Positions 42,345 through 50,655 are shown, numbered from the stretch's first letter. The stretch is 57,087 bases of DNA from an uncultured Bacteroides sp. (GCF_910585845.1 NZ_CAJUHF010000022.1:1-57087), one strand, 5' to 3'. Notes: generated by a model from the sequence alone, not told the origin. A program made the numbers and translations.

Positions 42345-43493
42345 TCAAAGCACGCCTTTCGAGCTGGGCAACTCAAAATGATAGATATCCCGCTTTACCG
42401 CCATCTTCACTGCACGTGCCAGAGCTTTAAAGATACCTTCTATCTTGTGATGTTCGTTCTGTCCTTCTGCTTTTACATTCAGGTTCATCTTGGCCGCATC
42501 GCTCAGGGACTTAAAGAAATGCAAGAACATTTCGGTCGGCATTTCTCCTATCTTCTCGCGATAGAATTCGGCATCCCAAACCAGCCACGGCCGGCCACCG
42601 AAGTCCAGGCAGACTTGGCAAAGGCAATCATCCATAGTCAGGGCATACCCATAGCGCTCAATGCCGCGTTTATTGCCCAATGCCTGATAGATACACTCTC
42701 CCAAAGCAATTGCAGTGTCTTCGATGGTATGATGTTCGTCTACTTCCAGATCACCCTGCACGCGGACGGTAAGGTCCAGACCGCCATGTTTGCCTATCTG
42801 CTCCAGCATGTGATCGAAAAATCCCAAACCGGTACGGATATCACAAAGTCCGTTCCCGTCGAGGTTCATCGAAACAAAAATATCCGTCTCCTTTGTCGTG
42901 CGCCGTACTTCCGCCGTCCGTTCTCCGGCAAAAAGGAATTCGGCAACCTTATCCCAATCCCTCGTAGCCAAAACACATACTTGCTCCAAACCTTCGCAGG
43001 AGGTCGCTCCGCCTTCACTTGCAGGTTTCAGCAACGACTTGTCATCTTGCAGGAAGATGGCACGACATCCCAGGTTCTTTGCCAGTTCCACATCCGTAGG
43101 GCGGTCACCTATCACGAAGCTGCCTGCCAAGTCGTAGTCGGGGTTATTCAGATATTTGCCCAACATCCCCGTTCTCGGTTTCCTTGTGGGCGCATTGTCT
43201 TCCGGCATACTGGGATCGATAAATACTTCATCGAAAGTAACTCCTTCGCCTTCCAGCGTCTTCATCATCAGGTTATGCGCAGGCCAGAATGTCTCCTCCG
43301 GAAAAGAAGCCGTTCCTAATCCATCCTGATTGGTCACCATAGCAAACTCAAAATCCAGTTTGCTGCGGATGAACCCCAGATTACGCATCGCCTTAGGATA
43401 AAACTCCAACTTATCCAATGAATCCAGTTGGTAATCGACGGGCGGTTCTATCACTAACGTTCCGTCACGGTCTATAAATAATACTTTCTTCAT
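42345..43493 (-). CDS. hisB: Bifunctional histidinol-phosphatase / imidazoleglycerol-phosphate dehydratase
   Basis: A 382-residue enzyme for two steps of histidine synthesis. The N-terminal HAD phosphatase (about 1-165) has FIDRDGT with D8 and D10 and later RKPRTGML and GDRPTDVELAK. The C-terminal dehydratase (about 190-382) has the two metal motifs DEHHTIEDTA and NEHHKIEG, and ends in the usual SSKGVL. The Cys/His loop that binds structural zinc in E. coli HisB is absent: the segment FIDPSMPEDNAPTRKP has no Cys. Last gene of the hisGDCB unit, with a 260-base spacer full of repeats before it. Confidence 0.95.
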   Translation of the reverse strand: MKKVLFIDRDGTLVIEPPVDYQLDSLDKLEFYPKAMRNLGFIRSKLDFEFAMVTNQDGLGTASFPEETFWPAHNLMMKTLEGEGVTFDEVFIDPSMPEDNAPTRKPRTGMLGKYLNNPDYDLAGSFVIGDRPTDVELAKNLGCRAIFLQDDKSLLKPASEGGATSCEGLEQVCVLATRDWDKVAEFLFAGERTAEVRRTTKETDIFVSMNLDGNGLCDIRTGLGFFDHMLEQIGKHGGLDLTVRVQGDLEVDEHHTIEDTAIALGECIYQALGNKRGIERYGYALTMDDCLCQVCLDFGGRPWLVWDAEFYREKIGEMPTEMFLHFFKSLSDAAKMNLNVKAEGQNEHHKIEGIFKALARAVKMAVKRDIYHFELPSSKGVL

Positions 43494-43597
43494 GATATCA
43501 CAATATTATAGTCTGTTCTTTTTCTTTAGCGATTAAGTCAGGGAGTTAAAGGCATTCCTTCGGTAAGAAAAGCCGATTCATACAGGGAGAAAACTTA

Positions 43598-43681
43598 ATC
43601 TCGCGGCGCGAGATGTATATCTCAGCAGCCAAGATGTATATCCCAGCAGGCGAGATGCACATCTCGCGCCGCGAGATCAAG
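43598..43681. repeat. Four 21-bp units with palindromic core between hisC and hisB
   Basis: Units start at 43598, 43619, 43640 and 43661. Unit 1 contains ATCTCGCGGCGCGAGAT and unit 4 contains ATCTCGCGCCGCGAGAT, nearly perfect palindromes and inverse copies of each other; units 2 and 3 have decayed cores (CTCAGCAGCCAAGAT, CCCAGCAGGCGAGAT). The array can form alternative hairpins in the operon transcript. Confidence 0.85.
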
Positions 43682-43704
43682 TTTTCAATACGAGTCATTC
43701 CCTT

Positions 43705-43778
43705 TTTCTCCCTAACTGAAACGGTTTTCCTCCGTGAGAGAAACAGCTTTCTCCTACGAATGAAAGCATTTCTCCTCG
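43705..43778. repeat. 21-23-bp repeat array running into the 3' end of hisC
   Basis: Units begin TTTCTCC or TTTTCCTCC at 43705, 43725, 43748 and 43769 and carry GAAA blocks at a fixed place (CTGAAACGG, GAGAAACAGC, ATGAAAGCA). The last units overlap the end of the hisC reading frame, whose final residues EEKCFHS and stop codon come from repeat sequence. Confidence 0.65.
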
Positions 43779-44809
43779 TACTTGCCCAATGCCTCCATCA
43801 GTTTGTCATTCTCCACACGTGTCCCTACCGTCACCCGTAAGCAATTGCCGCAAAGCGAAACGGTATGACGGTTGCGGACAATGATTCCTTCGCCTACCAG
43901 ATAATTGTAGATCCTCACCGCATCCGTCACCCGTGCAAGAAAGAAGTTCGCATCCGATGGGAAGACCTTTATCGTCAGCGGCAACTCCGAGAACCTGCCG
44001 ACCAGTTCATCTCTCTCTTCTTTCAGATTTTTCACCCAACGCTCTATCTCGTAGTATTTATGCAGCATTTCCATCGCCTGCTTCTGGGTGAGTTGGTTCA
44101 CATTATAGGGATATTTTATCTTGCTCAGAATGCTGATGATATCCGTAGAGGCAAATGCCATTCCCAAACGGATAGCTGCGCATCCCCAAGCTTTCGAGAA
44201 GGTTTGAAGTACAATCAGATTCGGATATTGCTCCAACTGCTGCAAGAACGAAGGAGCATCGGAAAAGTCATTGTATGCCTCATCCAAGATGACCAGTCCT
44301 GCAAAAGCATTCAATACTTTTTCTATTTCTCCACGCAGCAGGTCATTCCCCGTAGGGTTGTTGGGAGAACAGAGGAATATCAGTTTCGTCCGCTCATCCG
44401 CAGCTGCCAGCAACTTATCTGCCGAGAACTGGAAATGTTCATCGAGCAGTACTTTGCGATATTCCACGTCATTCACATCGGCACATACCTGATACATGCC
44501 GTAAGTAGGGTCTATAGCCACGACATTATCCCGCCCCGGTTCGCAAAATGCACGGAACACAAGGTCGATTGCCTCGTCACTGCCATTTCCCAAGAAGATG
44601 TTTTCAGGAGCGACTTTCTTGATTTTCGATAGTTCCGCCTTCAGTTCCCACTGCATCGGATCGGGGTAACGATTGTGTGGCAGATTATAGGGATTCTCAT
44701 TGGCATCGAGAAACACCGATGCCGACAAGCCTTTATATTCATCGCGCGCCGAAGAGTAAGGCTTCAGCCTCCAGATGTTCGGACGGGTCAGTTCTTCTAA
44801 CGGTTTCAT
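43754..44809 (-). CDS. hisC: Histidinol-phosphate aminotransferase
   Basis: A 351-residue PLP enzyme (fold type I) converting imidazole-acetol phosphate to histidinol phosphate. Recognisable blocks are LDANENPYNLP near the N-terminus, FLGNGSDEAID, CSPNNPTGN, VILDEAYNDF with the PLP-contacting Asp and Tyr, and LQTFSKAWGCAAIRLG with the Schiff-base Lys. Length is normal. The C-terminal seven residues are encoded by an intergenic repeat unit, so this end has probably been extended or replaced. The gap from hisD is 123 bases and holds low-complexity TTATGAGTTATGAAT-like sequence. Confidence 0.95.
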   Translation of the reverse strand: MKPLEELTRPNIWRLKPYSSARDEYKGLSASVFLDANENPYNLPHNRYPDPMQWELKAELSKIKKVAPENIFLGNGSDEAIDLVFRAFCEPGRDNVVAIDPTYGMYQVCADVNDVEYRKVLLDEHFQFSADKLLAAADERTKLIFLCSPNNPTGNDLLRGEIEKVLNAFAGLVILDEAYNDFSDAPSFLQQLEQYPNLIVLQTFSKAWGCAAIRLGMAFASTDIISILSKIKYPYNVNQLTQKQAMEMLHKYYEIERWVKNLKEERDELVGRFSELPLTIKVFPSDANFFLARVTDAVRIYNYLVGEGIIVRNRHTVSLCGNCLRVTVGTRVENDKLMEALGKYEEKCFHS

Positions 44810-44932
44810 TTTAAGATTTATGATTTGTAAGTTATGAATGATGAGTTATAGATTATGAGTTATGAATCTTGGATTATAATTCACTCTCAACTCTCTATCT
44901 TCAACTCCCAACTGATTAAAATTCTACTATTT

Positions 44933-46225
44933 TCACCTTTCCATTTTCCACTTCTCAATTCTTACGGTCACTGCATTCTTATGAGCATCCAGGTGTTCGT
45001 TCGATGCCATCTCTTCAATAGCGGGACCGATGTTCATTATTCCTTCCGGACGGATTTCCTGGAATGTCACCTTACGGATGAAGCTGTCGAGGCTTACTCC
45101 GCTGTATGCTTTTGCATATCCATTGGTGGGCAGGGTATGATTCGTTCCTGACGCATAGTCTCCGGCACTCTCCGGTGAGAATGAACCTAAGAAGACAGAG
45201 CCGGCATTCACTACCTGTTCTGCAACCTGCATGTAGTCAGCAGTTTCTATTATCAAGTGTTCGGGGGCATATTCATTGGTCAGTTCCAAGGCCTCTTCCA
45301 TATCTTTCACTACAATCAGCTTGCTGTTGGCAAGAGACTTCTCGGCAATTTCCTTCCGGGGAAGAAGTTCCAGTTGACGTTCCACTTCCAGTTTCACTGC
45401 CTGTTGCAGGGCTTCGGAAGTAGTAACCAGCATCGCTTGGCTATCTACGCCATGCTCAGCCTGGCTCAGCAGGTCGGCAGCCACGAACACCGGATTCGCA
45501 GTTTCGTCCGCCAAGACTTCCACTTCCGATGGTCCGGCAGGCATGTCAATCGCTACATCACGCAGGCTGACCAGTTGTTTCGCTGCTGTCACATATTGGT
45601 TTCCGGGACCGAATATCTTGTAAACCTTCGGCACGCTCTCCGTCCCGTATGCCATCGAGGCGATTGCCTGCACACCACCTATCTTGAAGATACGGTTCAC
45701 GCCGGCAACTTGTGCAGCAAAAAGAATGGCAGGATGTACTTTACCCTCTTTATTCGGCGGCGTACAGAGTACTATCTCCTTGCATCCCGCAATCTTAGCC
45801 GGTACGGCCAACATGAGTACGGTTGAGAACAAGGGTGCCGTCCCACCGGGAATATACAGTCCCACCTTCTCGATGGCAACCGCCTTCTGCCAGCACGTCA
45901 CCCCCGGCATGGTCTCCACCTTTCTGCCTTCAAAACGCTGGGCAGCATGAAACGTCTCTATGTTCTGTTTGGCCAGACGGATAGCGTTTTTCAGCTTCTC
46001 ATCTACCTGCTCCGCCGCTTCTTTCAGTTCTTCTTCCGTCACGGCGAGCGAGGCAAGCTCCACTTTGTCGAACTTGACTTCCATCTCCAATACCGCACGG
46101 TCTCCCTCTGCCCTCACACGGTCTATTATTTCCCGAACCGTATCGAACAGATTTTCAGTATTCATCACCGGACGTCGCAGAATCTCTGCCCATTGTGCCC
46201 TATCCGGATTATTTATTAACTTCAT
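44933..46225 (-). CDS. hisD: Histidinol dehydrogenase
   Basis: A 430-residue zinc enzyme for the last two steps of histidine synthesis. Typical segments are YIPGGTAPLFSTVLMLAVPAK, GVQAIASMAYGTESVPKVYKI, FGPGNQYVTAAKQLV, DMPAGPSEVEVLAD, and LLSQAEHGVDSQA with metal-binding Gln and His. The C-terminus has GTNHTLPTNGYAK, also a zinc and substrate region. Length fits the family. It follows hisG after a 172-base spacer with a 21-bp repeat array and precedes hisC on the same strand. Confidence 0.96.
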   Translation of the reverse strand: MKLINNPDRAQWAEILRRPVMNTENLFDTVREIIDRVRAEGDRAVLEMEVKFDKVELASLAVTEEELKEAAEQVDEKLKNAIRLAKQNIETFHAAQRFEGRKVETMPGVTCWQKAVAIEKVGLYIPGGTAPLFSTVLMLAVPAKIAGCKEIVLCTPPNKEGKVHPAILFAAQVAGVNRIFKIGGVQAIASMAYGTESVPKVYKIFGPGNQYVTAAKQLVSLRDVAIDMPAGPSEVEVLADETANPVFVAADLLSQAEHGVDSQAMLVTTSEALQQAVKLEVERQLELLPRKEIAEKSLANSKLIVVKDMEEALELTNEYAPEHLIIETADYMQVAEQVVNAGSVFLGSFSPESAGDYASGTNHTLPTNGYAKAYSGVSLDSFIRKVTFQEIRPEGIMNIGPAIEEMASNEHLDAHKNAVTVRIEKWKMER

Positions 46226-46290
46226 GATTGTCCTATTCTATTTATAATAAATATAGCTTATAACTTATAGCCTGTTACTTATTACTTGTA

Positions 46291-46401
46291 ACTCGTAGCT
46301 CGTAACTTACAGTTCATACCTCGTAGCTTGTAACTTATACCTCGTAGCTTGTAACTTATAACTCGTAGCTTGTAACTCGTAGCTCGTAACTCGTAACTTA
46401 A
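46291..46401. repeat. 21-bp tandem array between hisG and hisD
   Basis: Two identical 21-bp units (46318-46338 and 46339-46359, beginning ACCTCGTAGCTTGTAAC) are followed by two diverged ones (46360-46380 and 46381-46401), with older degenerate copies before them. Half-units GTAACTCGTAG and related forms give it a secondary 10-bp rhythm. The last bases reach the hisG stop region. Confidence 0.8.
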
Positions 46402-47252
46402 ATTATCATTTTCTCAATCGGCAGAACCAAGATGCCTTCCGCTCCCAGTGATTTCAGTTTTCCGATAATCTCCCAAAAGCACTTCTCATCCAATACCGTA
46501 TGTACCGAACACCAGCCCTCTTGTGCCAACGGCATCACTGTAGGGCTTTTCATACCGGGAAGTACCTGAATAATCTTATCCAGCCGGTCTTTCGGCGCAT
46601 TCATCAGCACATATTTCTTGTCTTCCGCTGTCTTCACGGCATCCATACGGAAAAGCAGCTCCTTCAGAATCTCTCTCTTCTCGGCACACATATTGCAATT
46701 GCCAATCAGCAATGCTTCCGAATTCATCACTACCTCCACCTCTTTCAGACGGTTGCTTACCAACGTAGAACCGGAGCTTACAATATCAAAAATCGCATCT
46801 GCCAACCCAATGCCCGGAGCCACTTCCACCGAACCTGTTATGACGTGTATCTCCGAATTTACCCCCTTCGATTTGAGGTAAGAAGTAAGAATGCCCGGAT
46901 AGGACGTTGCAATCTTCCGCCCCTCAAACCATTGCACACCGGGATATTCCACATCTTTAGGAATAGCCAACGACAAGCGGCACTTGCTGAATCCCAACCT
47001 CTTGACAATCTCTGCATTCTCATTCTTCTCCACATACTCGTTCTCACCCACAATACCTATATCCGCCACTCCCGTAGCCACCGACTGCGGAATGTCATCG
47101 TCGCGGAGGAACAACACTTCAATAGGAAAGTTGGACGACTGCACCAACAACGAGCGTTTCATCACATTTAGTTTTATATCCGATTCACTCAGAAATGACA
47201 TTGTCTCATCGTATAGACGTCCTTTAGCTTGTACTGCAATTCTTAATAACAT
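46398..47252 (-). CDS. hisG: ATP phosphoribosyltransferase (long form)
   Basis: A 284-residue enzyme for the first, committed step of histidine synthesis. The ATG at 47252 gives MLLRIAVQAKGRLYDETMSF, the normal N-terminus. The frame is open to 47366, but the extra 38 codons run through the attenuator terminator and are not expected to be translated. The phosphoribosyl-binding region (IVSSGSTLVSNRLKEVE) and the C-terminal regulatory domain (GWCSVHTVLDEKCFWEIIGKLKSLGAEGILVLPIEKMI) mark the long HisG form, which is feedback-inhibited by histidine. Expression is probably controlled by the leader at 47296-47435. Confidence 0.95.
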   Translation of the reverse strand: MLLRIAVQAKGRLYDETMSFLSESDIKLNVMKRSLLVQSSNFPIEVLFLRDDDIPQSVATGVADIGIVGENEYVEKNENAEIVKRLGFSKCRLSLAIPKDVEYPGVQWFEGRKIATSYPGILTSYLKSKGVNSEIHVITGSVEVAPGIGLADAIFDIVSSGSTLVSNRLKEVEVVMNSEALLIGNCNMCAEKREILKELLFRMDAVKTAEDKKYVLMNAPKDRLDKIIQVLPGMKSPTVMPLAQEGWCSVHTVLDEKCFWEIIGKLKSLGAEGILVLPIEKMII

Positions 47253-47295
47253 AAGATTTATAATTTTTAATTTATGATTTATTCTCCATTCGCCT

Positions 47296-47341
47296 AAAAA
47301 ACAAACGACGAGACTTACCTTCATTCGGTAAGCCTCGTCGT
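47296..47341 (-). terminator. Attenuator terminator of the his operon
   Basis: On the minus strand ACGACGAGGCTTACC (47341-47327) pairs with GGTAAGTCTCGTCGT (47319-47305) across a 7-base loop; all 15 positions pair, one as G-U. TTGTTTTTT (47304-47296) follows. The alternative arm CGGTAGGC (47384-47377), which overlaps the leader stop codon, can pair with GCTTACCG (47333-47326) over 8 bp and so prevent the terminator. Confidence 0.9.
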
Positions 47342-47378
47342 TCACTGTATCTTTCATTATGCACATACAACCATCTGC

Positions 47379-47435
47379 CTACCGATTATTCGCCAGGTAA
47401 TGATGATGGAAACGATGTGCAATATTACTTTTCAT
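47379..47435 (-). CDS. Histidine operon leader peptide
   Basis: An 18-codon frame encodes MKSNIAHRFHHHYLANNR and stops at TAG (47381-47379). Four of the 18 codons are CAT (positions 7, 10, 11 and 12), against an expected one or none. It starts about 20 bases after the promoter -7 element. A ribosome stalled at His codons 10-12 (47408-47400) would leave the antiterminator arm 47384-47377 free, whereas one that reaches the stop codon would cover it. This is the classical geometry of transcription attenuation by a leader peptide. Confidence 0.85.
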   Translation of the reverse strand: MKSNIAHRFHHHYLANNR

Positions 47436-47457
47436 ACATTTTTCTGTTTTAATACGA

Positions 47458-47489
47458 CAAAAATAAAGCATTCATCTGATACAACCAAA
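47458..47489 (-). promoter_or_regulatory. Bacteroides-type promoter of the his operon
   Basis: On the minus strand TTTG (47489-47486), 20 bases, TATTTTTG (47465-47458) is an exact match to TTTG-N19-21-TAnnTTTG. The leader-peptide ATG lies 22 bases downstream of the -7 element. Confidence 0.85.
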
Positions 47490-47538
47490 TGATTATCACA
47501 AAAACTTTCGTTTTACTGTCATTTTCTCATTTCATTCA

Positions 47539-49593
47539 TCAACGCTTCTTATAATTCTTCAGTCCGGTCTGCAAGAATTCAACGTACTCCGGAATGTCTT
47601 CATCATACGAATATGATTTATTCAGCGGATAACCTTTATTGTCGACCAGCACATAGAACGGCTGCACATTGGCGCCAAACTTAACCCGTTGCAGATAGCT
47701 CCACTTATCACCCACAGTACGCAAGGTACGTTCTTTGCCATTCTCCACTACCTTTATAGGTTCTGTCAACGGCGTCTTATTGTCTACATAGAGCGTGATA
47801 AGCACATAATCATTGTTAATGATGTCGCCCACCTTCGTATCTGTCCATACGGCAAGCTCCATCTTACGGCAATTCACACAACCGTAGCCCGTGAAATCAA
47901 GCATCACAGGTTTACCATGCTGACGGGCATATTCCATTCCGAGGTCATAGTCATCGAACTTAGCATGTACCTCATTATTATAGAGATTGAAATCCTGCGT
48001 ATACATGGGAGGCGCAAAAGCACTCACCGCTTTCAAAGGAGCACCCCATAAACCGGGAAGCATATATACGGCAAAAGCCAGCGAAAAGAGTGCCATGAAG
48101 AAGCGGGGCACTCCCACTTTCGTATCTTCATCGTCGTGGGGGAACTTGATTTTACCCAACAGATAAAAGCCTAACAAGGCAAACAACACAATCCATAACG
48201 CCAAGAATGTCTCACGGTCAAGAATACGCCAGCCATACGCCAGGTCGGCCACGGAAAGGAACTTCAAAGCAAAAGCCAACTCCAGAAAACCGAGAGTGAC
48301 CTTGATGACGTTCATCCATCCTCCCGACTTAGGCATAGATTTCAGCCAGGACGGGAACAGGGCAAACAGCGTAAACGGAAGTGCCAAAGCGAGAGCAAAA
48401 CCAAACATACCGATAGCCGGAGCCACCACGCTGCCGGTTATGGAGACTTGTACCAGCAGGAAGCCGATAATCGGTCCCGTACAAGAGAAAGATACCAGCG
48501 AAAGCGTAAATGCCATCAGGAAGATGCTGAGCAAACCACTGGTTGCCTCGGCCTTGCTATCGACCGCATTACTCCATTTGGAAGGCAACGTCAGCTCAAA
48601 CGCTCCGAAAAAGGAAGCGGCAAACACCACCAGCATCAGACAGAAAAGGATATTGAACACGGCATTCGTAGACAAGGCATTCAGCGCACTTGCCCCAAAC
48701 ATCAGCGTTACAGCCAGTCCTAAAGTCACATAGATCACCACGATAGAAGCACCGTAAGTCCAGGCATCGCGGATACCTTTCTTCTTATCCTTGGAACGTT
48801 TCAGGAAGAAGCTCACTGTCATCGGAATGATAGGCCAGACGCAAGGTGTGAACAGTGCCAGCAATCCGCCAAGGAAACCAGTGATAAAGATATAAATCCA
48901 CGACATGTCCTCCTGTGAGACATTTTCGCCGAAAGCACGCAGTTCCGAAACAACCGGCTTCCAAAGGTCTGAACTTTCTCCTACCGCTATCGAGGTGGAA
49001 GCGTCAGCCTTACCGATTATCCCTTCATCAGCCCCATCCGAAGCGACTGCATCCGCCGATACTTCTGCCTGTTCGGCAGATGCCGTTCCTGCCAAAGGAG
49101 CCGCCGGTTTATCGGCAGATGCCGCAGCATCCGTACCCTTTGTTTCTGCCTTACCCTTGAAGTCGAACTCCACTTGCGTAGGCGGCAGGCAGTTTTCATC
49201 ATTGCAGGCTCCATACTCCAGATAACCTTGCACCTGATAATCGCCACCGGACAGTTTCAGTTCCTGAACAAACTGCGCTGCCTTTTCAAAATAGCGCACG
49301 TTCATCTCAAACAATTTATCATAAGATGCTATTTCTTTACCCTTCGCCTGCAACTTACCGACAGCTATGGCACCGGATATTTTATCAATGTTGAACGTAG
49401 CCGAAATAGGGCCTCCATCGCCAAGATCGGTAGAATACACATGCCAGCCTTCATCAATAGTAGCTGTAAACACGATTTCCGCCTTATCCACCGAAAGATG
49501 CTTAAATTCCGACTTAAATCTTACGGGATCCTGTATTTGTGCTTGAGCCATAACGGCAAAAAGCAACAGACAAATAGACAATATCTTCCTCAT
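47539..49593 (-). CDS. DsbD-like thiol:disulfide interchange protein
   Basis: A 684-residue inner-membrane protein that moves reducing power from the cytoplasm to the periplasm. A signal peptide (MRKILSICLLLFAVMAQAQ) is followed by the DsbD N-terminal immunoglobulin-like domain (about 20-150, with YGACNDENCLPP holding its Cys pair). An Ala/Ser-rich linker leads to eight or so membrane helices (about 230-540) with Cys in LFTPCVWPIIPM and SFSCTGPIIGF. The C-terminal thioredoxin domain has GYGCVNCRKME. The three domains and their Cys pairs are complete. The thioredoxin lipoprotein at 9042 could be an acceptor. No co-directional partner lies close. Confidence 0.88.
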   Translation of the reverse strand: MRKILSICLLLFAVMAQAQIQDPVRFKSEFKHLSVDKAEIVFTATIDEGWHVYSTDLGDGGPISATFNIDKISGAIAVGKLQAKGKEIASYDKLFEMNVRYFEKAAQFVQELKLSGGDYQVQGYLEYGACNDENCLPPTQVEFDFKGKAETKGTDAAASADKPAAPLAGTASAEQAEVSADAVASDGADEGIIGKADASTSIAVGESSDLWKPVVSELRAFGENVSQEDMSWIYIFITGFLGGLLALFTPCVWPIIPMTVSFFLKRSKDKKKGIRDAWTYGASIVVIYVTLGLAVTLMFGASALNALSTNAVFNILFCLMLVVFAASFFGAFELTLPSKWSNAVDSKAEATSGLLSIFLMAFTLSLVSFSCTGPIIGFLLVQVSITGSVVAPAIGMFGFALALALPFTLFALFPSWLKSMPKSGGWMNVIKVTLGFLELAFALKFLSVADLAYGWRILDRETFLALWIVLFALLGFYLLGKIKFPHDDEDTKVGVPRFFMALFSLAFAVYMLPGLWGAPLKAVSAFAPPMYTQDFNLYNNEVHAKFDDYDLGMEYARQHGKPVMLDFTGYGCVNCRKMELAVWTDTKVGDIINNDYVLITLYVDNKTPLTEPIKVVENGKERTLRTVGDKWSYLQRVKFGANVQPFYVLVDNKGYPLNKSYSYDEDIPEYVEFLQTGLKNYKKR

Positions 49594-49627
49594 ACAATCA
49601 ATTATTAATCCAAAAATAATTCCATTA

Positions 49628-49936
49628 TCAATTATCAGCTATCTCATAATCCACACATGCACGGCTTTCTTTAACCTCGGCTATCAGCTTGCCGGCAGCT
49701 ACATGGGCGGGATGAACGGCATAGGATTTCACATCCTCCAACGTATCAAACTCACTGTAGAGCGCAATGTCCCAGGTTTCGGCAGGGTTCATATTCAGCC
49801 CCACCTCTATTTTTCGGATAACGGATATTTGAGCCGGAAGAGCTTCGATAGCGTTCTTGAAAGCGTTCATAGCTGCCAGTTTCACATCGACCGGCACTTC
49901 ATTTTTTAGTTTAAATAATACAATGTGTTTGACCAT
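49628..49936 (-). CDS. Dabb (stress-responsive alpha/beta barrel) protein
   Basis: A 102-residue soluble protein beginning MVKHIVLFKLKNEV, with the Dabb pattern HIVLFKL, a central GLNMNPAETWDIALYSEF strand pair and VHPAHVAAGKLI near the end. These proteins form dimeric ferredoxin-like barrels. Their function is mostly unknown; some members bind small aromatic compounds. It precedes the DsbD-like gene by 34 bases on the same strand and is divergent from udk. Confidence 0.85.
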   Translation of the reverse strand: MVKHIVLFKLKNEVPVDVKLAAMNAFKNAIEALPAQISVIRKIEVGLNMNPAETWDIALYSEFDTLEDVKSYAVHPAHVAAGKLIAEVKESRACVDYEIADN

Positions 49937-49939
49937 ATC

Positions 49940-49971
49940 TTTGCTATTTTAATGATTTCTCCATATATTTG
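49940..49971 (+). promoter_or_regulatory. Bacteroides-type promoter of udk
   Basis: TTTG (49940-49943), 20 bases, TATATTTG (49964-49971) is an exact match to TTTG-N19-21-TAnnTTTG. It overlaps the frame upstream of the udk ATG and so supports the internal start at 50038. Confidence 0.75.
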
Positions 49972-50037
49972 TCAACTGAAGCGACTGAATGCAAGCGCAA
50001 AAGTACTCGTTTTGTTTTAAATATACACTATAAACGG

Positions 50038-50655
50038 ATGTTAATAATAGGAATTGCAGGTGGAACTGGCTCTGGTAAGACCACCGTTGTACGTAAAATT
50101 ATAGAAAGTTTGCCGGCAGGCGAAGTAGTATTGTTACCTCAAGATTCTTACTACAAAGACAACAGTCACGTGCCGGCGGAGGAACGGCAGAGCATCAATT
50201 TCGATCACCCCGACGCCTTCGAATGGAGCCTTCTGTCCAAACACGTAGCCATGCTGCGCGAAGGGAAAAGTATTGAGCAGCCCACTTACTCCTACCTGAC
50301 CTGCACACGGCAACCTGAGACGATCCACATCGAACCACGGGAAGTGATTATTATCGAAGGTATACTTGCCCTATGCGACAAGAAACTGCGCAACATGATG
50401 GATCTGAAGATATTTGTGGATGCCGACCCCGACGAACGGCTTATCCGCGTGATCCAACGGGACGTTGTCGAGCGCGGACGTACTGCAGAGGCGGTTATGG
50501 AACGCTATACCCGCGTTTTGAAGCCGATGCACCAGCAATTCATCGAACCATGCAAACGGTATGCCGATTTAATCGTACCTGAAGGAGGAAACAATCAGGT
50601 GGCAATAGAAATCCTTACCATGTACATAAAGAAGCACCTGCAAACCGGAACTTAA
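50038..50655 (+). CDS. udk: Uridine kinase
   Basis: A 205-residue cytosolic kinase that phosphorylates uridine and cytidine in pyrimidine salvage. The P-loop is GIAGGTGSGKTT (5-16); substrate-binding blocks are LLPQDSYYKD, NFDHPDAF and TCTRQPETI; IIIEGILAL and the lid RVIQRDVVERGRT follow. The ATG at 50038 is chosen because the open frame from 49969 starts on the promoter and adds residues without family similarity. The next gene, mltF-like, starts on the base directly after the stop codon, so the two are co-transcribed although functionally unrelated. Confidence 0.93.
   Translation: MLIIGIAGGTGSGKTTVVRKIIESLPAGEVVLLPQDSYYKDNSHVPAEERQSINFDHPDAFEWSLLSKHVAMLREGKSIEQPTYSYLTCTRQPETIHIEPREVIIIEGILALCDKKLRNMMDLKIFVDADPDERLIRVIQRDVVERGRTAEAVMERYTRVLKPMHQQFIEPCKRYADLIVPEGGNNQVAIEILTMYIKKHLQTGT

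Noticed and set aside
47253..47366. Upstream extension of hisG in frame
   Set aside because: It would be translated through the attenuator terminator; the normal HisG N-terminus starts at 47252.
49969..50037. N-terminal extension of uridine kinase
   Set aside because: The extension starts on the promoter -7 element and has no similarity to the family.
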